NCBI GenBank assembly: GCA_002400365.1 | Contig: DHFK01000087.1 | Span: forward strand, 9,464-73,463 | Length of the DNA: 64,000 bases | From: Anaerolineales bacterium UBA4826 | GTDB lineage: Bacteria > Chloroflexota > Anaerolineae > UBA4142 | Reading direction: 5' to 3' | Made by a program: the position numbers and the translations under genes | Part shown: one piece after another, positions 35,171 to 43,497 of the stretch | Layout: the number at the start of each line of letters is the position of its first letter | Numbering within the stretch: the first letter of the stretch is position 1 | Notes under the pieces: model-generated | What the model saw: the letters and a program-made list of their open reading frames with translations, nothing else | Told to the model about the DNA's origin: nothing | Databases searched by the model: none

Positions 35171-36283
35171 ATGAGTTTTGACGAACTGCTCTTCCAACTG
35201 GATAGCGCCGCATCGCTCAGCGCGAAAAAGCGCATGGTGCGCGAGTTCGCCGCGCGCCAGCCCTCCCCGATCGTCGAGGATAACAGCGTCACGTTTTTCT
35301 ATGTGAGCGAGGACGCCCGCGACGTCGCGTTGGAAGGCGATTGGACCCACTGGCAGCCGACCGCGCCGATGACGTATTTGCCGGACACGCCGCTCTGGTA
35401 TCGCGTCGAGCGATTTCCGCGCGAGGCGCGGCTGGAGTATCGGATCGTCGTCAACGGCACCCGCCGCCTCCTCGATCCCGGCAACCCGCGCACCGCGCCC
35501 AGCGGCTTTGGACTGCACTCTGAACTCGCCATGCCCGATTACCACGCGCCGCGCGAAGTGAGCGACCAGGGACGCATCGCGCGCGGCGCGGTCGAGCAGC
35601 ATTGGATGACCAGCAAGGCGCTGAACGATCGGCGCACGTTCTGGGTCTGGCTGCCGCCGCATTTCAACGCGCAGAAACCCCACCCGGTCGCGTACTTTAA
35701 CGACGGCGGCGATTACTTGCGCCTCGCCGATCTGCCGCGCCTCCTGGACTATCTGGTCGAATGGGGTCGCATCCCGCCGCTCATCGCCGTGCTCGCGAAA
35801 CCGAACGATCGGGTCAAGGAGTACGCGCGCAACAACCAGTACGTGCGCTTTCTCGTGGACGAACTCGTGCCGTGGGTGGATGGCCTGTACCCGACGCGCG
35901 ATGCGCCGGCGGCGCGCGCCATCATCGGCGCGTCGTACGGCGGATTGTGCGCCGCGCATGTAGCGCGCCGCCGCCCCAATGTCTTCGGCTTGGTCGGCGG
36001 ACAATCGGGCTATTACAGTTACCAGAACGATGCGCTGCTGCGCGATTATGCGGCGGCGCAGAACCTCGGCATCCGTTTCCACCTGGTCGTCGGCTCATTC
36101 GAAACCGATGCGCGCGGCAATGGCAAACCCGAAAGCGACTTGGTAGCGGCGCAGCGTCGCTTTGCGGAACTGTTACGCGGCAAAGGGTACGACGTGGCGT
36201 GCGCCGAGTATCCGGAGGGACATCAATGGGGATTTTGGCGCGCGCACGTCGGCGACGCGCTGAGATTTTTCTGGGGATGCTGA
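35171..36283 (+). CDS. Fes/esterase-D-like alpha/beta hydrolase with N-terminal CBM48-like domain
   Basis: 370 aa from ATG 35171; a longer upstream frame overlaps the aldolase gene and is not used. Residues ~35-100 (VTFFYVSEDARDVALEGDW) look like the immunoglobulin-like N-terminal domain of enterochelin-type esterases. The catalytic nucleophile Ser lies in IIGASYGGL and the His in YPEGHQWGFW; an acid is expected near LVVGSFETD. It is probably a cytoplasmic esterase with unknown substrate. Confidence 0.85.
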   Translation: MSFDELLFQLDSAASLSAKKRMVREFAARQPSPIVEDNSVTFFYVSEDARDVALEGDWTHWQPTAPMTYLPDTPLWYRVERFPREARLEYRIVVNGTRRLLDPGNPRTAPSGFGLHSELAMPDYHAPREVSDQGRIARGAVEQHWMTSKALNDRRTFWVWLPPHFNAQKPHPVAYFNDGGDYLRLADLPRLLDYLVEWGRIPPLIAVLAKPNDRVKEYARNNQYVRFLVDELVPWVDGLYPTRDAPAARAIIGASYGGLCAAHVARRRPNVFGLVGGQSGYYSYQNDALLRDYAAAQNLGIRFHLVVGSFETDARGNGKPESDLVAAQRRFAELLRGKGYDVACAEYPEGHQWGFWRAHVGDALRFFWGC

Positions 36284-36301
36284 AGAACAGAGGAGACAGG
36301 A

Positions 36302-36355
36302 AAGATGAAAGATGAAAGATGAAAAACGACCCTCTCCTCTTTCATCTTTCTTCTA
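36302..36355. repeat. GATGAAA inverted heptamer tract
   Basis: AAGATGAAAGATGAAAGATG faces CTTTCATCTTTCTTC. It separates the convergent esterase and NuoN-like genes and may act as a bidirectional terminator. Confidence 0.75.
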
Positions 36356-37702
36356 TTTGAGCAACGCGGCAAGCACTGCATCGCTGACCAGTTGCGGGAA
36401 CAAACCGAGGACGATAATCGCCGCGACGAGCAGCATCACCACGAACGTACACAGGTACGGCACAAGCTTCAATTCGCCGTTTGATTCTAGCGCGCCAGCG
36501 CGTTCCGCCATGACACTCCAGACCATGCGCAACACTGCCACCACCACCAACCCGTTGGACGCCAGGAGCAGCGCGATAAATGCGATGTTCGATCGCGCGA
36601 GATCGCGGTAAATCGCATAGCCCGCAGCAAAGCCCAGCGCGGGCGGAAGGTTGGCGAGCGAGAAACCGCCAAAGAGGATGGCGAGCGCGCCCACGTTCTG
36701 CCAACGACGCTCTGGATGATGGCGCACGAAACTAATTCCCCCCGCGACGAGCGCAACGCCGGCGGCGCGGCTTAACGTCGCCAGCATCGCCCCGGCAAGC
36801 CCCAGGCGCGTGCCCAAGCCCAAACCGATCAACGCGTATCCCAGCGGGACGAGCGAAAGGTACGCCAGCAAGCGCCCTTCGCGCCGCTCCGCTACCGCGA
36901 GCAATGCGCCGACCGGGACTGTGATGGCGCCGCCCAAAAGCAAAATGCCGAGCAGCGGCGTTTTGTCAGTCAGCCAGAGCGCCGCGTCCAGTTGCCGCAT
37001 GAGCAGCCACAACCCTACGGGCTGCGCCACGCCGACCAGGAACGCGATCCCCAGCAACGGCATCTCGTCGGCAAGCGGTCCCAGCCAGATACTGAGCGGC
37101 GCGACCGCGAGCAACAAGCCGAGACCCAGCGCCAAGAAAATCAGCGCGGCCCGGACCAGCTCGAGATTTTCCGGCGTGAGCGGATACAAATCCACGAAAC
37201 GACTGGCGATGAGCAAACTCGCGCCCGCGACGACGATCAGCAAGAGGAATTGCCCCGCGCCGCCGACGCGGCCCTCGCGTTGGGGATGCGCCAGCAGCAT
37301 CAGCACGACCAGGCCGATCGCCCAGAACAAGACGGCGAGCGGAAAACTATTCAGCGTGATCGCGACGACGAGCGGCGCGAGACTCCAGAAGAAGAACGCG
37401 CCCTGGGAATTGGCGATGACGGCGGAGGGCGCATTGCTGGCGCGTTCAAACGTCAAGGGCCCGAAGAATGCCAGCGCGGCGGTGATCGCGATCGCGGGCG
37501 CGAGAAACGCGCGCGCGGCGGCGTCGAGCGCGAGCGATCGCCCGAAGAAAAAGATGGGCGCGCCGGCAGCCGTCGCCAGAATCGCGGCGAGCGCTGTTGC
37601 GCCGGCGAGCGAGGCGACAAAAACCAGCCGCGGCCAGCGGCGCAGGACGCGGATCGCCACGCCGGTCGCCAGGCAGACCGCCGTCATCACGAGAATACTC
37701 AT
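36353..37702 (-). CDS. NuoN/MrpD-like proton-translocating membrane subunit
   Basis: 449 aa with about 13 hydrophobic segments. The organisation matches antiporter-like subunits of complex I, Mrp and Ech complexes: a charged stretch AERREGRLLAYLSLVPLGYALIG, followed by GGFSLANLPPALGFAAGYAIYRDL. It overlaps the upstream gene by 4 nt. No other complex subunits are nearby, so the partner complex is unknown. Confidence 0.8.
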   Translation of the reverse strand: MSILVMTAVCLATGVAIRVLRRWPRLVFVASLAGATALAAILATAAGAPIFFFGRSLALDAAARAFLAPAIAITAALAFFGPLTFERASNAPSAVIANSQGAFFFWSLAPLVVAITLNSFPLAVLFWAIGLVVLMLLAHPQREGRVGGAGQFLLLIVVAGASLLIASRFVDLYPLTPENLELVRAALIFLALGLGLLLAVAPLSIWLGPLADEMPLLGIAFLVGVAQPVGLWLLMRQLDAALWLTDKTPLLGILLLGGAITVPVGALLAVAERREGRLLAYLSLVPLGYALIGLGLGTRLGLAGAMLATLSRAAGVALVAGGISFVRHHPERRWQNVGALAILFGGFSLANLPPALGFAAGYAIYRDLARSNIAFIALLLASNGLVVVAVLRMVWSVMAERAGALESNGELKLVPYLCTFVVMLLVAAIIVLGLFPQLVSDAVLAALLK

Positions 37703-38379
37703 CGCGCTTCGCCCCGCCGCCGGCGCTGATCAGTTTCCAGGCTAGGGAGCGCGCCCAGATGCGCGATCACGAGCGCGAGCAAAAGATCGGCGATATTGAG
37801 CAACCCGTACAAAAGTAAACTCTCCTCGGTCGCCGTCTCCAGCAAGCACACGCCCCCGGTGAACATCAGAATGCCGAGTCCCAGGCGCAATACATCGCGC
37901 GAGAGAATCGCTACGAGAACGCCTGCCGCGATCAGCCACACCCCGCTGAACAGAATGTCGGGCGCTAAACCGAGAAACGTCATGGACGAAGCGATGCCGA
38001 TGATGGCGACCGCGACCAGCGCGAGCGCGAACAGTCGGAACGGAAAACCGACCATAAAGACTTGCTGGCGATAGAGCCGTTCGATAACCGCGCGGGCGGC
38101 GTCGTCCTCTGCCTCCTGACAGGCGCGGCGATATTCCTCCGCCTTTTGGCGCAGCGTCAGATACAGAATCAGCATGGCGAGCGCGCCCGAAAGCGCGCGC
38201 ACGACGGCGATGGGAAAGGGGACCCACGCGGCGAGCCAAGCCGCCGCGAGCACGTATTGCGCGAGCAGCGCAAAGAGCGCGCATCGCCAATCGGAAATGA
38301 GGACGATGAACGCGGCGGTGACGATCAAGCCGACGAGAATGCTCGCGGTGGAAATCGCTTGTAGATCAGGGAAAGACAA
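37699..38379 (-). CDS. Membrane protein partner of the NuoN-like subunit
   Basis: About 226 aa from TTG 38379, which has AAAGGA upstream. An in-frame ATG at 38433 would add 18 residues encoded by CACCCGTCACTC repeat DNA. There are hydrophobic segments at both ends and a central charged helix (RQKAEEYRRACQEAEDDAARAVIERL). The C-terminal part (LRLGLGILMFTGGVCLLETATEES) resembles small NuoK/MnhC-like subunits. It forms a two-gene operon with 37702-36353. Confidence 0.7.
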   Translation of the reverse strand: MSFPDLQAISTASILVGLIVTAAFIVLISDWRCALFALLAQYVLAAAWLAAWVPFPIAVVRALSGALAMLILYLTLRQKAEEYRRACQEAEDDAARAVIERLYRQQVFMVGFPFRLFALALVAVAIIGIASSMTFLGLAPDILFSGVWLIAAGVLVAILSRDVLRLGLGILMFTGGVCLLETATEESLLLYGLLNIADLLLALVIAHLGALPSLETDQRRRRGEAR

Positions 38380-38429
38380 AACGCAGTTCCTTTGGGGTGG
38401 CGAGTGACGGGTGAGCGGGCTTTCCGATG

Positions 38430-38657
38430 TCAAGCGAAAGCAACAACATCAATGCGCCGCTCTTGCGCGAGTTTTTTACGATGCAGTTTCAACCGTTCAA
38501 TCTCATGCAGCGTCTCGGCAGTTAGGTAACTCTCACCGCAATGCGGACAGACAACTACAGGGACATTTTCAATGGCAAACAGGTTTTCCCCTTTGCCGTA
38601 AGTTCGCGTCATACGCCGAATTCGCGCCCCGCTTTTTCTGCAAATATCACAAGTCAT
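38430..38657 (-). CDS. YgiT-type zinc-finger antitoxin-like protein
   Basis: 75 aa. Two CxxC pairs, MTCDICRKSG and VVCPHCGES, form the YgiT/MqsA zinc finger. The C-terminal helix LHEIERLKLHRKKLAQ is shorter than in full MqsA and has no HTH. Its start is 11 nt after the DUF4258 gene on the same strand. Confidence 0.85.
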   Translation of the reverse strand: MTCDICRKSGARIRRMTRTYGKGENLFAIENVPVVVCPHCGESYLTAETLHEIERLKLHRKKLAQERRIDVVAFA

Positions 38658-38668
38658 GTCTTCTCCTT

Positions 38669-38950
38669 TTACGAACGGTATACCGTAATAAAAACCAATT
38701 TGCCCGTTGAACTCAACTTGGTGACCACACTCGCGTCATCGCCCGCAACCGTTTGACCTTTCACGAGATACTTCCACTCTGCGGTTGTTTGATCTTTCTG
38801 GCGTTCAAAGATTTCGCCAGTGAGAATCACGCTTTCCACGTCGAAGATCGTCAAATCATCTTCGTCCATTTCTGCTTCACCATGCAAGGTCATGACGTAC
38901 TCACGGGTACGAACTTTCTCACACATTCGTTTCAGGATTCGCTCAAGCAT
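38669..38950 (-). CDS. DUF4258 protein, toxin-like partner
   Basis: 93 aa. It carries the DUF4258 pattern: an N-terminal YVMTLHGEAEMDEDDLTIFDVESVIL, then GEIFER and VTKLSSTGKLVFITVY. DUF4258 genes often pair with YgiT-like zinc-finger genes in a toxin-antitoxin layout. Toxicity is inferred from the pairing only. Confidence 0.85.
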   Translation of the reverse strand: MLERILKRMCEKVRTREYVMTLHGEAEMDEDDLTIFDVESVILTGEIFERQKDQTTAEWKYLVKGQTVAGDDASVVTKLSSTGKLVFITVYRS

Positions 38951-39003
38951 GATACTCTCCAGAGCGCGACATCACCTTGCAAAGGCATTGCGCCGAACCC
39001 CCG

Positions 39004-40977
39004 TCACCCGTCACCCGTCACTCGCCACGCCCTCAGCACTTCCGCCACGCTCCACGCCTGCGCGATGCAGCCGACCGCGCGGTCCGGCGGCTCCGCTTCA
39101 AAGATTTCGCTGAGCGTGCCCAACCCCGCATCGGTCAGGTGCGCCCGAAACGCATCGAGCGCCACGCGCACAGCGCGGTCGTCATGCGGCGCGATTTTGA
39201 GCCAGGCGTCCACGTACGCGCCGATCAACCACGCCCAGACGATTCCCTGGTGGTACGCGGCGTCACGCGCGCGCTGATCGCCGTGGTACAGCGCGTGATA
39301 ATTCGGATCGTGCGGCGAAAGCGAACGTAACCCGAGCGGCGTCAGCAGGTTGCGCGTCACAAGGTCCAAGATCATTTTCGCGCGCTCGGGCGCAACCAGG
39401 TCATCGGCGAGACTCAGCGCAAACAACTGGTTCGGGCGCAACGACGCGTCGCTGCCATTGGGCGTGTCAATGACATCGTACAAATATCCGCCCCCGGCGT
39501 ACCAAAAGCGATCGAACGACGCGCGCACCCGCGCGGCGAGATCGGCATAGCGCGCCGGCGGCTGCGCCAACTGCGCTGCCCAGCGCTCCATCAAGCGCAG
39601 CGCGCGGTACCACAGCGCGTTGATTTCCACCGGCTTGCCGATGCGCGGCGTCACCACCCAGTCGCCGACCTTGGCGTCCATCCAGGTCAACTGTACGCCC
39701 GGCTCGCCGGCGTAGAGCAAGCCATCCGCCGGATCAACGTGGATGTTGTAGCGCGTGCCCTGGATGTGCCAGTCCACGATAGATTCAAGGATCGGAAATA
39801 CCTCGCGCAACAAAGCATCGTCACGCGTCGCGGCAAGGTAACGGTCGAGCGCGTGCAAGAACCACAGCGTCGCATCCACCGTGTTGTATTCGACCGGCGC
39901 GGCGTCCACCCCGGCGTCGGGGAAACGATTCGGCAGCATCCCGCGATCCACATAGCGCGCGAACGCGCGCAAGATCTTCGCCGCTTCGATACATCGCCCG
40001 GTCACGAGCGTCAGCCCTTCGAGCGCGATCATCGTGTCCCTGCCCCAATCGCTGAACCAGGGATAGCCGGCGATGATCGTGCTGAGCGGCTGTCCGTCCA
40101 CTTGCCGCTGGACGATGAACTGGTCCGCCGCGACGTACAATTGCTTTTCGAATTCGTCGCGCGCGTTCTGCGCGAGCGCCGCTTGCCGCGCGCGTTCGCG
40201 CTGCCAAGCCGTCTCGACCGCGCCGTCAACCGAGGCGACATCCTCGGTCGTCGCGACGACGGCGAAGGATGCGCCGGGCTGCAAATCCACGCGCCACAAG
40301 CCGGGCAGATACAAATCCTCGACCGAATCCAAACCGCGCTCTTGTTCGACGCGATGGCGAAAGCGCCAGTACCACAAGTCCAGCGGGACGAAACTTGCCG
40401 CCGGCAGGGTCAACAGGTGGTACGCTGTCGCGCCGTCGAACGCAGTAATCGTCACGACGCCCACGCGCGCCTGGACGCCGAAATGCCAATCGCCCGAGCC
40501 GCGCAATTCGGCGTGGAAATCGCGATAGGTGCAGAGCGGCAGCAGCGTGAGCCGAATCGGCTGCGCGGTCTCGGCGAGCGCATAGCGAATGTACGTCGTG
40601 TTGCGCGCGTGCTCCATCCAGATCGTTTTGGTCAGGGAAAAATTCGCGGCTTGGTAGAAAAACGTGGGGATCATCCCGTCGAGTTCGACACGTTCGAGGA
40701 ACAAATAGCCGTCGGGGTAGAACACGCCGCTTTCATACTCGTTCGTACCCAGGCGATACGTCGCGCCGCCGACCTCGACTTCTTCATCCATCTTCGCGAG
40801 CGTGACGGTGCGCGCCGCTGGCGGCTTGAGCGCTGCGACGAGCAGACCGTGATAGCGCCGCGTGTTCGCGCCGGTGAGCGTGCCAGAGGCATAGCCGCCG
40901 AGTCCGTTCGTCACCAGCCATTCGCGCGTGAGCGCGCTGTTGAGGTCGCGGCAAATTTCGCGGGGGATGGTGAGCAT
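39004..40977 (-). CDS. Glycogen-debranching-type enzyme (amylo-alpha-1,6-glucosidase family)
   Basis: 657 aa from ATG 40977. The N-terminal domain has WLVTNGLGGYASGTLTGANTRRYHGLLVAAL, the family signature. The C-terminal (alpha/alpha)6 domain has YPWFSDWGRDTMIALEGLTLVTGR and WALVALR-like helices, with a terminal LGTLSEIFEAEPPDRAVGCIAQAWSVAE. It is expected to hydrolyse alpha-1,6 branches of glycogen. The start is fixed by a TATACT box 6 nt upstream, so the mRNA is predicted to be leaderless. Confidence 0.92.
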   Translation of the reverse strand: MLTIPREICRDLNSALTREWLVTNGLGGYASGTLTGANTRRYHGLLVAALKPPAARTVTLAKMDEEVEVGGATYRLGTNEYESGVFYPDGYLFLERVELDGMIPTFFYQAANFSLTKTIWMEHARNTTYIRYALAETAQPIRLTLLPLCTYRDFHAELRGSGDWHFGVQARVGVVTITAFDGATAYHLLTLPAASFVPLDLWYWRFRHRVEQERGLDSVEDLYLPGLWRVDLQPGASFAVVATTEDVASVDGAVETAWQRERARQAALAQNARDEFEKQLYVAADQFIVQRQVDGQPLSTIIAGYPWFSDWGRDTMIALEGLTLVTGRCIEAAKILRAFARYVDRGMLPNRFPDAGVDAAPVEYNTVDATLWFLHALDRYLAATRDDALLREVFPILESIVDWHIQGTRYNIHVDPADGLLYAGEPGVQLTWMDAKVGDWVVTPRIGKPVEINALWYRALRLMERWAAQLAQPPARYADLAARVRASFDRFWYAGGGYLYDVIDTPNGSDASLRPNQLFALSLADDLVAPERAKMILDLVTRNLLTPLGLRSLSPHDPNYHALYHGDQRARDAAYHQGIVWAWLIGAYVDAWLKIAPHDDRAVRVALDAFRAHLTDAGLGTLSEIFEAEPPDRAVGCIAQAWSVAEVLRAWRVTGDG

Positions 40978-40983
40978 GGCTGG

Positions 40984-41012
40984 AGTATACAACAGAACAG
41001 ATAAAACGTAAA
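40984..41012 (-). promoter_or_regulatory. Leaderless promoter of the debranching enzyme
   Basis: Minus strand: TTTACG (41012-41007) - 17 nt - TATACT (40989-40984), then 6 nt to the ATG at 40977. The -35 hexamer is a unit of the heptamer repeat at 41001-41085. Confidence 0.65.
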
Positions 41013-41085
41013 ACGTAAAGATGCCATTACGTTCTGCGCGTTACGTTTTACGTTTTACGCTTTACGCTTTACGTTTTGCGCCCCG
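41001..41085. repeat. TTTACGT heptamer inverted tract between divergent genes
   Basis: ACGTAAA units on the left (41005-41019) and TTTACGT/TTTACGC units on the right (41033-41077) are inverted relative to each other. Both divergent promoters take their -35 box from it. Similar tracts are at 43428-43497 and inside the DUF2723 gene near 18955-18980. Confidence 0.85.
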
Positions 41086-41096
41086 CGTGCTACAAT
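41068..41096 (+). promoter_or_regulatory. Leaderless promoter of folK
   Basis: TTTACG (41068-41073) - 17 nt - TACAAT (41091-41096), then 6 nt to the ATG at 41103. Confidence 0.65.
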
Positions 41097-41102
41097 GTCC
41101 CC

Positions 41103-41594
41103 ATGCCGACTCTCTACCTCGCGCTCGGCTCGAACCTGGGCGACCGCGAAAAGAATCTGCGCGACGCGCTCGCGCGGCTCGGCGAATTCATTGACCTCGC
41201 GCGCGTCTCGTCCATCTACGAAACGGAACCCTGGGGCGTGCGCGACCAGCCCTGGTTTCTCAACCTGGTCTGCGCGGGGACGACGACGCTCTCGCCGGTG
41301 GACGTACTGCGCCGCGCCAAGAAAATCGAAATAGAAATGGGGCGCACCGAAGGCATTCGCTTTGGCCCGCGCCCCATTGATATTGATATTCTGCTGTACG
41401 ACCGCGTGATCGAACTCTCCCCCGCGCTGACGATTCCCCACCCGCGCCTGCACGAGCGCGCCTTTGTCCTCGTGCCGCTCGCCGAAATCGCGCCCGACTT
41501 GATCCACCCGCGCCTGCGCGTCACGATCCGCGCATTGCTGCGCCGCCTCGCTTCGACAGATCAAGTGCGGCTGCACAGTAGGACAAGTTTGTAA
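41103..41594 (+). CDS. folK: 2-amino-4-hydroxy-6-hydroxymethyldihydropteridine diphosphokinase
   Basis: 163 aa from ATG 41103 (an upstream non-ATG start at 41076 lies in the promoter). HPPK motifs: LYLALGSNLGDREKNL, VSSIYETEPWGV, FGPRPIDIDILLYD and HPRLHERAFVLVPLAEI. It pyrophosphorylates the pterin in folate synthesis. The last five codons lie in a palindrome shared with the convergent gene. Confidence 0.95.
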   Translation: MPTLYLALGSNLGDREKNLRDALARLGEFIDLARVSSIYETEPWGVRDQPWFLNLVCAGTTTLSPVDVLRRAKKIEIEMGRTEGIRFGPRPIDIDILLYDRVIELSPALTIPHPRLHERAFVLVPLAEIAPDLIHPRLRVTIRALLRRLASTDQVRLHSRTSL

Positions 41595-41606
41595 ACTTGT
41601 CCTACT
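41577..41606. terminator. Perfect palindrome at convergent folK and deacetylase ends
   Basis: AGTAGGACAAGTTT / AAACTTGTCCTACT, 14-bp arms with 2-nt centre. It contains the stop codons of both flanking genes and should act as a bidirectional hairpin terminator, although its T tracts are short. Confidence 0.75.
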
Positions 41607-42564
41607 TGCCGCTCGCCATCCAGTACTTGAGCCAGTACGCGAATTCGTCCACGGAATAACTGCCGCGCACGCGGATGCGCCGCAGTTCGAAAATGTCCTC
41701 CGTGGCTTGGCGCGCCCCCGCGATCTCCGTTACCGCGGCGAGATACCCGGTCGAACGCAACACCTCCAGCGTGCGCGCGTCGTACTTGCCCGAGGGATAG
41801 CAGAACGACGTGACCGGCGTGCCGATGCGCGCCTCGATCATCGCCTTCGCGCCGGCGATTTCGCTATTCTGAACCGCCAGCGATCTGCCGCGCAGTTCGA
41901 TGTGATTCACCGTGTGCGCCCCGATCTCCATCCCCTCGATCGCCATTTCTTCCGCCTGATCCCAGGTCATATAGCCGGGACGCTTTTCGTCAATCAATTG
42001 CGTGATGAGAAAGAACGTCGCGGGGAATTTATAGTTCTTGAGTATCGGAAACGCGTTTTCGAAATTGTCGGCATAGCCATCGTCAAAGGTCAGGACGATC
42101 GGCTTGGACGGCAACGGCTTGCCGTTCAACAAATGCTCGGTAAGATCAGATAGGCGGATCGGGTGATAGCCCTCGATGGCGAGGTATTCCATCTGCGCGT
42201 CAAAGTTGGCGGGGGTCACGGTGAGATCGAGGCGGTACTTGTCGGCATCGGGCGGGGGAATGCCGAGATAGTGATACATCAAAATCGGCACGCGCGCGAC
42301 GCGCAAGTTGGGGTTGCGCGTGGGTGTGAGTGTGCGCGTGGGGGTCGGAGCAAAAGTGGGGGTCTTGGTCGGCGCGGCGGTTGGCGTCGGCTGAGGCGTC
42401 GAGGTTGGCGCGGGACTGGGCGTGACAACCTCTGTTGGCACTAGCGCGCTGACGCCGGCAACCTGGACGACGGTACCTGGCGGTGGACCTGGAACATCCG
42501 CGAAACCGGCGAAGATCAGGGTCGCCACGATGGGCGCGGCGACGAGAAATCGCTTCAAGTTCAT
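41602..42564 (-). CDS. Exported polysaccharide deacetylase (CE4)
   Basis: 320 aa from ATG 42564. Signal or anchor helix, then a TPTPT-rich linker (residues ~45-85). NodB domain: VLTFDDGYADN (catalytic Asp and metal Asp), GAHTVNHIEL (metal histidines) and FCYPSGKYD. It removes acetyl groups from cell-wall or exopolysaccharide sugars outside the cytoplasm. The TATACT box is 9 nt upstream of the ATG. Confidence 0.9.
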   Translation of the reverse strand: MNLKRFLVAAPIVATLIFAGFADVPGPPPGTVVQVAGVSALVPTEVVTPSPAPTSTPQPTPTAAPTKTPTFAPTPTRTLTPTRNPNLRVARVPILMYHYLGIPPPDADKYRLDLTVTPANFDAQMEYLAIEGYHPIRLSDLTEHLLNGKPLPSKPIVLTFDDGYADNFENAFPILKNYKFPATFFLITQLIDEKRPGYMTWDQAEEMAIEGMEIGAHTVNHIELRGRSLAVQNSEIAGAKAMIEARIGTPVTSFCYPSGKYDARTLEVLRSTGYLAAVTEIAGARQATEDIFELRRIRVRGSYSVDEFAYWLKYWMASGK

Positions 42565-42573
42565 TGCGCCCAG

Positions 42574-42601
42574 AGTATAACACAAACCCGCGAAAAAGCA
42601 A
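42574..42601 (-). promoter_or_regulatory. Promoter of the polysaccharide deacetylase
   Basis: Minus strand: TTGCTT (42601-42596) - 16 nt - TATACT (42579-42574). The leader is predicted to be only 2-3 nt. Confidence 0.6.
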
Positions 42602-42609
42602 GAGCGCGT

Positions 42610-43425
42610 TTACCCGTTCGGCGGCAGCAGGACGATGTGCGGCGCATGCGCGCGCGTGGGATGGTCGGCGACCAGAACATCCGTGCCGAAAACGCCCTGC
42701 ACGCGTTCTTTCGACAACACCGCGCGCGGCGTCCCCTCGGTGATGATGCGCCCATCGCTCAGCAGCATCAAACGATCAAAGTAAAGCGCCGCCAGGTTCA
42801 AATCGTGCATCGTCGCCAGCACCGTCAGCCCGCGCTCGCGATTCAGTTTGCGGATGAGTTCCAGCACCTCGATCTGGTGATTGATGTCGAGATGCACCGT
42901 CGGCTCGTCGAGGAGCAGAACGGCGGGCTTGAGCCCTGGATCGAGCAGCACTTGCGCCAACGCCATGGCGACCATCACACGCTGCCGCTCGCCGCCCGAC
43001 AATTCGCCGAACACGCGCGCTGCGAGCGCGCGCGTCTCCGTCAACGCGAGCGCGCGGTCAATCGCGGCGCGGTCGCGCGCCGATTCGCCGAACAACGGGC
43101 GGATGTGCGGCGTGCGCCCCAACAAGACCATTTCCCGCACGGTAAACGCGAACGGCACGTTCACTTCTTGCGGCACGAGCGCGATCCGCCGCGCAATTGC
43201 GCGGCGCGAGAACGCGGCGAGGTTGTCGCCGTCCAGCGCCACGTGCCCCGCGCGCGGGGACAAAATCCCATTCAGAATCTTGAGCAGCGTCGTCTTGCCC
43301 GAGCCATTGGGACCCAGCAGCGCGACCAGTCCGCCGCGTTCGAGCGCGAGGTCAACGCCGCGCAAGACCATGCGACCGTTGTAGGCGAATTCGATCTGGT
43401 GAGCGGAAAGCAAAGGATCAGACAT
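42610..43425 (-). CDS. btuD: Vitamin B12 import ATP-binding protein
   Basis: 271 aa. Walker A LLGPNGSGKTT, signature ELSGGERQRVMVAMAL, Walker B AVLLLDEPTVHLD and switch His in ATMHDLNLA. FecE/BtuD family. B12 rather than iron-siderophore transport is inferred from the cobalamin riboswitch upstream of the operon. It is the third gene of btuF-btuC-btuD. Confidence 0.9.
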   Translation of the reverse strand: MSDPLLSAHQIEFAYNGRMVLRGVDLALERGGLVALLGPNGSGKTTLLKILNGILSPRAGHVALDGDNLAAFSRRAIARRIALVPQEVNVPFAFTVREMVLLGRTPHIRPLFGESARDRAAIDRALALTETRALAARVFGELSGGERQRVMVAMALAQVLLDPGLKPAVLLLDEPTVHLDINHQIEVLELIRKLNRERGLTVLATMHDLNLAALYFDRLMLLSDGRIITEGTPRAVLSKERVQGVFGTDVLVADHPTRAHAPHIVLLPPNG

Positions 43426-43427
43426 CG

Positions 43428-43497
43428 TACTCTTTACGTTTTACGTTTTAGACGAGGTAAAGCGTAAATCGTAAAACGTAAATCGCAAAACGTAAAA
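43428..43497. repeat. TTTACGT/ACGTAAA tract between btuC and btuD
   Basis: TTTACGTTTTACGTTTTAG faces GTAAAGCGTAAATCGTAAAACG; heptamer units, inverted arms. Confidence 0.75.

Noticed and set aside
41001..41085. Possible CRISPR or iteron origin in the TTTACGT tract
   Set aside because: Repeats are heptamers without spacers, no rep gene is nearby, and similar tracts occur in other gaps and inside genes.
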